Below are positions 57,050-64,000 of a stretch of 64,000 nucleotides of DNA, piece after piece. This DNA comes from Acorus gramineus. Lineage: Eukaryota > Streptophyta > Magnoliopsida > Acorales > Acoraceae. The notes under the pieces were generated by a model. It was not told the origin of the DNA, searched no databases, and saw nothing but the letters and a program-made list of their open reading frames with translations. The translations under genes were made by a program, and so were the position numbers. The stretch covers positions 13,663,563 to 13,727,562 of the forward strand of contig CM060850.1 of assembly GCA_030737835.1 (NCBI GenBank), written 5' to 3'. Within the stretch, counting starts at the first letter, position 1; each line of letters starts with the position of its first letter.

Positions 57050-60000
57050 ATGTAAATTTGATTATCCTAATTATGTATCTCGCACTTCAGCTCCTAGAGC
57101 ACTTCCTCTAGCATCTCGTCCACTAGATCCTGCAGTATCACATGCACCAGCGCCTTGGGCGCAAGCACCTTGGGCACCATCGACAGTTCCTCCACGTCGT
57201 TCTCAGCCTCGACTTGCAGCTGCTGTTGCATCTGATTTTCCTACTAATCCACCGGCATATTCTTCCTCTCAGATCACTGAGAATCTTACGCAGCTCCATC
57301 TTCAACAACAGCAGCTTCAAGATATGCTTCGCTCAGTGACTGGTAGTGATTCATCTACTCCCTTTTCTGCTTCTACTGCGGCGATAAGTAACCTTACTTC
57401 CTCGTGGATTCTTGACTCTAGGGCTTCCCATCATATGACTTCTCAGGCATCCCTTATTAGTCGTCCTACTCGCCTGTTTCCCACTCCTATTATTCGTACG
57501 ACAGATGGGACTCCTCTGTCTGTGTCGAGTTCTGGTTCTCTTGCTGATCCTTCTCATCGATTTCAACTTCCTGATATTTTTCATGTTCCTGGTCTATCAC
57601 TAAATTTGCTTTCTGTTGGTAAAATTGCAGATCATGATTGTTTCATTACTTTTGATTCTTCTACTTATTCTGTACAAGATCGTTGTACGGGGAAGCAGAT
57701 TGGGACAGGCTCTAGACGCGGTGGGCTCTACTACATGGATCATCTTCATATTCCTTCGTCTTCTGCAGCTTCTGCTCGCTTGATTTCTTCTTCTCCTTCC
57801 TCCTTTGATGTATGGCACCGCCGTCTTGGCCATCTCTCTCCTCCAAGACTTTGTTATCTAATAAGTACCGGTGTTTTAGGTTCCTTTTCAAAAACTGAGC
57901 TTCAACCATGTGTGGGCTGCAAGTTGACAAAACACTTGGCTCTTCCATTTCCTACTAGTAAACACATTTCTGCTTCTCCTTTTGATCTAGTTCACTCTGA
58001 TGTTCGGGGTCCCTCCCCTATTCCTTCTAAAGGGGGTAACCGTTATTATGTTATTTTTATTGATGATTTTTCTCGCTTTACCTGGATATATTTGATGCAT
58101 AGTCGTTCTGAGTTGTTACCCATCTATAAATCTTTTGCTACAATGGTTGAAACTCAGTTTTCCAAACGCTCTGATTGTGGGGGAGAATATTGTTCTCGTG
58201 CTTTTCGTGATTTTTTATCCTCCCAAGGCACTCTACCACAGCTTTTCACTCCTTATGCTCATCAGCAGAACGGGGTTGCTGAGCGTAAACACCATCATAT
58301 CCTCAAAACGACCCGGTCCTTACTCCTCTCTGCTTCTGTTCCTGTTCAGTTTTGGGGTGAGGCTGTTCTTACAAGTGTGTATCTCATCAATCGCACTCCT
58401 TCATCTATCACTGCTGGCATCTCCCCCTTTCAGCGTCTTTATCATAGTCCTCCTGATTATTCTCGTCTTCGTGTTTTTGGATGCACGTGTTTTGTCTACT
58501 TCCTCCTCTTGAGCGTACTAAGTTGTCTCATTGTTCCACTATGTGTTTTTCTTGGGTACAGTAATGAGATCAAAGGATATCGATGCTATGATCCTGTTGC
58601 TCGTCGTCTTACATCTTGTCATGTCACATTCTTTGAGAATCATCCATACTACGCTCTTCGCTCGCCTCCTGTTCCTCTTCCCCCATCCACGGTTGAGGAA
58701 GTCACATTTTTGGACTTTTCTATTCCTGATTTCTCATCTTCATCTTCTGCTCCTCAGTCATCTATTCCGTCTGTACCTGACCACTCTTCATTGTCAGTCC
58801 CATCTTCACCCTTGTCGTCTTCGTCAACCTCTTTTCCGGATGATTCATGTGGGACGGTCCTGTCTACTCCTACACCTATTCCTGATGCTGCTTCGCCAGA
58901 AGACGATTCTGCTTCCGCACCAGTTGCTCCTCGTCGCAATCCACCTCGCGCTCGTCGACCTCCTCAACGACTAGCTTGGTTGCCTCTGATTCTTTTTCTC
59001 CTAGTTTGTTTTCTTTCAGCTGTTTCCACTCATTGGGAGCCCCAATCATATCGTGAGGCTGTCGGCATTCCAGAATGGGAAGGTGCTATGGCAGAGGAGC
59101 TTAGTGCATTACAACGCACTCATACGTGGAAAATTGTACCACTTCCTCCAGGGAAGACTCCTATCAGCTGTAAGTGGGTTTATAAAATCAAGACCAACTC
59201 TGATGGTTCGATTGAGTGTCACAAGGCCGGGTTGGTTGCCCGTGGTTTCACTCAGCAGCATGGTATTGATTATGATGAGACATTTGCTCCTGTAGCAAAG
59301 ATGACAACTATTCGTACTTTGATTTCTGTTGCTTCTGTTCGTCAATGGCCCATTTATCAGCTTGATGTCAAGAACGCTTTTCTTCATGGTGATTTATCAG
59401 AGGAGGTTTATATGACTCCTCCTCCAGGTCTTCCTCACTCATCTGGTCATGTATGCCATCTTCACCGCGCTCTCTATGGTCTCAAGCAGGCTCCTCGTGC
59501 TTAGTTCACTCGATTCACTAATGCTATCTGCGCTGCTGCGTTTGTTCCGAGTTCCTCTGATCCAGCTTTATTTGTTCACACCTCTGGTCCTCATCGTACT
59601 ATCCTGCTACTTTATGTTGATGACATGATCATCACCGGCGATGATTCGTCTCTATACATCGGTCAAGCAACATCTTCAGCGTCAATTTGAGATGAAAGAT
59701 CTTGGCAAACTTTGCTATTTTCTAGGCTTGGAAGTTGCTTCTGCTCCCCGTGGTTATCTTCTCTCCCAACGCAAGTATACTGCTGACTTGATCGACCGTG
59801 CCTGTCTGACTGATGATCGCATTTCTCCCACTCCTATTGAGCTTCATGCTAAGCTCCGGCCTGACGATGGAGAACCACTTTTGATGTTATAGACAGCTTG
59901 TTGGAAGCCTCGTCTATCTCACTGTCACTCGTCCTAACATTGCCTATGCTGTGCATATTGTCAGTCAGTTTGTTGCTGCCCCTTGTACTCTTCATTATGC

Positions 60001-60550
60001 AGCAGTTCTTCGGATTATAAGCTATCTACGTAGCACTATATCTCGTTCTCTGCTGTTACCGTCTTCTTCTACTCTTGAACTTCGCGCTTATACTGATGCT
60101 GATTGGGCAGGAGATGTCACAGATCGAAAATCCACAACTGGTATATGTGTCTTTCTTGGGGACTCTCTTATATCTTGGAAGGCCAAGAAACAAGACATTG
60201 TTTCTCGTTCGAGTGCTGAGAACGAATATCGTGCTATGGCATCTGCTACTGCTGAGGTTGTTTGGCTTCGGCGCCTCCTCTCTGACATGGACGTTATTCT
60301 ATCTGCGTCTACTCCTCTATATTGTGACAACAAGAGCGCCATTCAGATTGCCAGCAATCCAATTTTTCATGAACGTACGAAGCACATCGAGATCGATTGT
60401 CACTTCGTCCGTCATCATTTTATTGCGGGCACTATATCACTCCCATATATTTCCTCTTCTCTTCAGTTATCAGACTTTTTCACAAAGTCCCATACATTTC
60501 AGTGGCATGATTTTTTGTTGAGCAAACTCTCGGTGTATGATCCACCATGA
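57050..60550 (+). pseudogene. Forward copia D pol (several breaks)
   Basis: Frame 57324-59504 (open upstream to about 57050): protease WILDSRASHHM (DSG changed to DSR), pre-integrase VWHRRLGHL, CVGCKLTKH, and integrase HSDVRGP. Five residues are missing just before SDCGGEY, then QQNGVAERKH. RT starts KWVYKIKTNSDGS and has [16 protein letters not shown] at 59503-59505 replaces the Trp usual after APRA. YVDDMIITGDD follows near 59610, with a shift near 59650. RNase H (TDADWAGD, AENEYRAM, CDNKSAIQ) runs to the stop at 60550. AENEY replaces the usual TEAEY motif. Confidence 0.9.
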
Positions 60551-60689
60551 GTTTGAGGGGAGGTGTTAAATGTATATATATGTTAGGGTTAAGGGTAGAT
60601 TAGTCTTTTCCTTGTTTCCCTTTTTGTACTATAAATATTGGATACAAACCCTAATAAGATTCTTGATTCATTTTTTCCATATTCTAACA

Positions 60690-60884
60690 GTATTGCTATG
60701 GAATTGTGGATTTGTACAAATACACAACCTTTACAAGAGAACAAAATGGGAACCGCCTTTGTGTCTTTTATATTATTTTGTAATAATGTGGGATGGTTAG
60801 TCAATTCTGGGTCCAAGGAGAGTTAGGATGGGCGTGGGATATCAACCTACGGAGGGGTCTCAGAGGTGAGGAAATCGAGCAATA
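60690..60884. other. Spacer right of copia D
   Basis: Starts with the GTATT duplication. No gene recognised. Confidence 0.4.
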
Positions 60885-61085
60885 CTTGCATCTATTACGA
60901 CTCATGCGTGGTTTCAACAGCTAGCGGATAGGGAATCTTGGGTGGTTCGGCCAATTGAGGGTTACTCGGTTAGGTAGGGTCATGCGTGGTTGGTGTGGTC
61001 TCAGACAGTTGCTTCGTCCATTGCAGCCTACTCATGGACTTTTTGGAGAGCCAAAATTCCCCTCAAAGTCTAAGTGTTTCATGTG
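60885..61085 (+). mobile_element. LINE relic (zf-RVT region)
   Basis: One frame reads LADRESWVVRPIEGYSVR, stop, GHAWLVWSQTVASSIAAYSW, then TFWRAKIPLKV, stop, VFH. This resembles the cysteine-poor end of plant L1 reverse transcriptase (W-x-x-KIPLKVKVF). Short and degenerate; no ends found. Confidence 0.4.
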
Positions 61086-61375
61086 ATTGTTGAGTCATGA
61101 ACGACTGGTCCCCCCTGCTCCGAAGGGTTATCGAGCAAGTTGCGGAAACGTTCGTTCTCGCACCGCATTTCGTCCATGGCACGACGAAGTTCCTCCACCT
61201 TGGCATGGCACTGTGCTGTCTAAAGCTCGACCGCGTCGATGCGGTTTTGCGCGTCGACAGCATCAAGCTGCTGATTTGCCCCCGAAACGCTCCCTGGATC
61301 ATATGAGGTATTCCGTTGTGCAAATCGGGTCACAAGCGGCAGAAGGGTCAGAAGATTTTTCTTGGGAGGCATGAT
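61076..61375 (-). pseudogene. Ty3 gag N-terminus (element F)
   Basis: The minus strand starts MPPKKNLLTLLPLVTRFAQ at about 61371. A coiled-coil-like part follows: QQLDAVDAQNRIDAVEL, stop, TAQCHAKVEELRRAMDEMR and ENERFRNLLDN. It ends abruptly where the LINE relic begins. A Ty3 gag start is the best reading. One in-frame stop. Confidence 0.55.
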
Positions 61376-61562
61376 CACGAATCGGGGTTTGTGTTCAACG
61401 CGCGTCCCCTATTTGGCAGGCCAAGCTGGAGGGGCAGAAAATAACGATCCGGGTTTGGGTTGATAGGATCCGTTCGCTCTACTTCTCCCGATGGCTTCTG
61501 CTTCGTCGTCGGCAATCTTCCTCTTCGAACGTCATCAGAAACAGGGTTGGAGGTGACCTGCA

Positions 61563-62117
61563 AAAGACCCTCCAACGCTCAAGTCAACACAATGCACAAT
61601 TTAGGATTATGACAAAAAAGAATTTTCACCATACGAGAACCGGTTACCTATTTATAGTATTTATGATGTCCTAGAATCCTCCGTGGATCTCTCTCCTATC
61701 GGATGTATGGGATGGGATCCCAAATTTTAGGGAATTAGTTATGTTATTTGAGGGATTTGCATAATCTTCTGTTATTATCCCTTAATAAATACACATAATT
61801 TGTTGGAATCCTGTAAATCAATTGGTGATTCCCCCAAATCCATGATATATTGTTGTGATCTTAGAGAATCAGTTAAATGGCAACTCTAGATTTAATATAT
61901 CTATTGGGGATTTAGAGAATCAGCAGTTGATGATCCTGAATTCAAAAATTAAATTATGAAAATACTGATTTGAATTGATGCTCGGTCGTTGGATATGGAG
62001 GGTCTGATAGGTCAGATCACGTATGGTGGGCTATCCGGGTTGTGGACCCTCGCTAACCGGGTCATGAGTAATCGGTATATAGAGCATAATATGTGAGTCT
62101 GATTTCTAGCCCCTACA
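61563..62117 (-). mobile_element. Probable Ty3 LTR and leader of element F
   Basis: In the sense direction it starts TGTAGGGGCTAGAAATCAG at 62117 and ends near 61563 with TGACTTGAGCGTTGGAGGGTC, a phrase common at the 3' end of plant Ty3 LTRs. Gag follows after a 190-bp leader. No second LTR or target duplication is in the window, so F is a 5'-end fragment. Confidence 0.5.
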
Positions 62118-62643
62118 AATACATTTTGACCACGGTGTTTAAATTCTTGGATTTTCAAAACACAAGCTTCCCCACCACGGATTTAAACGAGACTTAAATG
62201 TAATAGATCCAAGCCTGTAATAGACTCGCCCACTCAATGGAGTCATACACGCTGCAAGATCGAGCTTTGTCAACCATTCAAGCTTGCTCCAACCCCTGCA
62301 TGCGTATACATAATGCATGCAATATATATAATGCTCCGATCTGATAAGTTCACTGAGCACCACTTTCATCCTGAAAACGAGCAATTTAGATAACAATTTA
62401 TACTTACCATCACAAATATTAATATTGCACTTGAAAGGACATATATCCTGCATTATTGAAGTCCCACAAGCGGACTCATCTTACATATTATCATCATCGT
62501 CATAAATCCACATAGCGTTACAGCCACAACGAAGTGGATGATGCACATATCAAACACACAAAAAGCAAAGATGAAAAAAAAAAAAAAAAAAAAAGAAGAA
62601 GAAAACACAGAATCACATATTCATTCAAACCCAGCAAAGCAAA
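62118..62643. other. Spacer, 3' flank of the sulfotransferase exon
   Basis: Contains an A-run (62574-62595). No gene recognised. Confidence 0.4.
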
Positions 62644-63028
62644 TCAACCAAGACTGAGACCTGATCCGCTCAATCTCTCTTTCGCAACCTCGTCGATGCG
62701 TTCGATCATTTCCGGTGTAAGATGGTTCACATGATCACCAACCTCACCTTTCCTAAACAAGGATTTCAAACTCAATGTAACACGAGGGATCAGTCTTTCA
62801 TCATTCGCCCATAGCTGCTCTTCATTCTTGTTCACCTCTACATTTCTCATGGTTTCAAAACTGCAAATCCTCACAATCTCCTCAACTTCTTGTTCATCAT
62901 CAACACCAAACGGACACCCCAAGAACTCACCCAACCTCCTCACATGGCCAGCCGTGTCGCGCTTCAAATCTTCGTACGTAACGAAGAACACCCTCTTCGA
63001 AGAACTCTCCAAGCTCTCCTTCCAGTAC
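62644..63028 (-). CDS. Cytosolic sulfotransferase, 3' exon only (5' part absent or off the right edge)
   Basis: Reads YWKESLESSSKRVFFVTYED, then HVRRLGEFLGCPFGVDDEQE, region IV FRKGEVGDHVNHLTPEM, and stop at 62644-62646. It corresponds to about residues 195-315 of the intact gene at 42129. The exon appears to begin at 63028 after a splice acceptor (CTTCCAACAG), splitting the Gly codon before YW. The plant family is often intronless, so this is unusual. The GDW of region IV is GDH here. The first exon, with the PAPS loop and catalytic His, is not seen up to base 64000, so the gene may continue beyond the edge or be a truncated relic. Confidence 0.75.
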
Positions 63029-63102
63029 CTGTTGGAAGTTGCAAATAAAAAATAAAAGTGAAAAATCTCACCTTCACCAAAGAATAAAAACTAAAAGGAA
63101 AA

Positions 63103-63374
63103 TGTTAGACTCAGTCATTTTTACCGATTAAAACTCAAACCACAAATATTTTCATTTTTGAAAAAAAAAGTAAGCATCATGTAATTATGTATATGCCTTG
63201 ATAAAAAGTATATATCGCTGCTCGTTCCATTTCAAGTTGAATGAAACCATTTTTAGTGAGTGTAAAAAAAATTAACGAGATATATACATCGTATAACGAG
63301 GAATTTATTTCACTGGATTTTTAACGAAATATATAATACTGTATTTTTAACTGTAAAAATTTTTGAGTGTAACA
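63103..63374. mobile_element. MITE with GACTCAGT/ACACTC termini (family member 2)
   Basis: Left TGTTAGACTCAGTCATTTTT, right (reversed) TGTTACACTCAAAAATTTTT. The interior matches 28507-28770 in order. It sits in the presumed intron of the sulfotransferase. No clear target duplication was found. Confidence 0.6.
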
Positions 63375-64000
63375 GTGTCCGAAGTAAAAAAAAAAGTGAT
63401 GAAATAGTTGATTGATATTAGATTTGATATTAATAATTAGAATAATATTATTCACATTATTGATTTTTTGGTATTTATGGGTATATATTAGCTTAAAATA
63501 CAGTCATAAATGACTATAAATTACTTGGGGAGTAAATTAGTATATATTTGAATATAATATAGGCTATTTTAGGAATGTTTCTTTTTTAGATAAATGTAGA
63601 TTTCTTATAAATATAATATTATGTATAGTCTCTTTTTCAACCTCAATTCCAGTGTACACATGTTTAAAATTTGTTAAAATAGCATACATCATCTAATGAA
63701 ATACATATTTTTTTATAAAAAATGAAGTATATACTTCAATAAATTGCATTTGAAAAATTTCTATTAAAACATCCACCTCGTTAATGTGATATATGCTCCG
63801 GTGATTTTTTAATTAGGGCTAAAACAAAAATGGGTGTAACAACATCTTTTTATAACTATTAAAGAGTGAAGCAATTACAGAAGTCCGAAATCAGCCTCAT
63901 GAAAAGAGTAAAAAAAAAAATTCCCAAAGCCTTGGGAGGCAAAGGAAGGGAAGTAGAAAAAAGCAATTTAGAATAAGTTTTAATGGGGGCGCGTCTATCC
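63375..64000. other. AT-rich end of window, no gene recognised
   Basis: TATATACTTC- and CATCTAATGA-type words and GGGTGTAACAACATC near 63833 suggest another decayed member of the same MITE family. No sulfotransferase first exon found. Confidence 0.4.

Larger units (their letters stand above)
52684..60689 (+). mobile_element. Chimeric Ty1-copia retrotransposon D (8006 bp)
   Basis: LTRs of 126 bp at 52684-52809 and 60564-60689 (start TGTTAAATGTATAT, end CTAACA or TTAACA) with seven differences, all transitions. Perfect target duplication GTATT at 52679-52683 and 60690-60694. Primer site TGGTATCAGAGC at 52810-52821; purine tract GTTTGAGGGGAGG before the 3' LTR. Between them: GC-rich leader (52850-53400), unknown (53400-53790), an inverted copy of pol (53794-55365), a Ty3 gag with its own primer-site word (55382-57009), then forward copia pol (57050-60550). 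It belongs to a copia family different from A and B. It is non-functional and composite. Confidence 0.93.

Overview
The window is nuclear DNA of a flowering plant, most likely a eudicot. The evidence is AT-rich spliced genes with GT-AG introns, a cytochrome P450 of the plant CYP72 clan, plant cytosolic sulfotransferases, and dense Ty1-copia, Ty3, L1-type LINE, Mutator-like (MULE), hAT, Tourist-like and CACTA sequence. The species cannot be named from the sequence. No prokaryotic operon, CRISPR array, rRNA or tRNA gene was seen.

Bases 1-28000 are a decayed tandem P450 array. Two minus-strand copies have identical exon phases. Copy 1 (exons 121-3872) runs off the left edge before its last exon. 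Copy 2 (15103-18608) is complete: five exons, predicted 510 residues, all P450 hallmarks present. Two further 5'-flank copies (about 22.6 and 23.9 kb) and an intron-3-like relic (about 27.1-27.5 kb) suggest one or two more copies that lost their exons. Insertions between and inside the copies include a 4226-bp MULE (7249-11474, 9-bp TSD), a 442-bp Tourist-like MITE whose empty site survives in the paralogous segment, a LINE nested in a LINE inside intron 2 of copy 1 (16-bp TSD), a 5'-truncated LINE (21040-22087, 14-bp TSD) and a 135-bp-arm palindrome.

Bases 28500-33400 hold a second MULE (28785-31973). It has remnants of a Ulp1-like peptidase, as the first MULE does, which resembles the Kaonashi type of MULE. 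A broken sulfotransferase fragment follows. Bases 34500-62100 are mostly LTR retrotransposons: copia A (34505-39494, plus), copia B of the same family in opposite orientation (44958-49054), a gag-protease-only Ty3 element E (49337-52237), and a chimeric 8-kb copia D (52684-60689). D holds an inverted copy of its own pol 5' half plus a foreign Ty3 gag between two LTRs with a perfect 5-bp TSD. A 5' end of another Ty3 element follows. Between A and B lie a broken 3' part of a NOP14-like gene and the one intact single-exon gene, a sulfotransferase (42129-43076). A 3' exon of a third sulfotransferase lies at 62644-63028.

Functionally only P450 copy 2, probably P450 copy 1, and the sulfotransferase at 42.1 kb look like working host genes. 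P450 oxidation followed by sulfonation is a plausible specialised-metabolism pairing, but nothing here proves a shared pathway. The most unusual object is copia D: read through from its 5' LTR, its transcript could fold into a hairpin of about 1.5 kb with a Ty3 gag loop.
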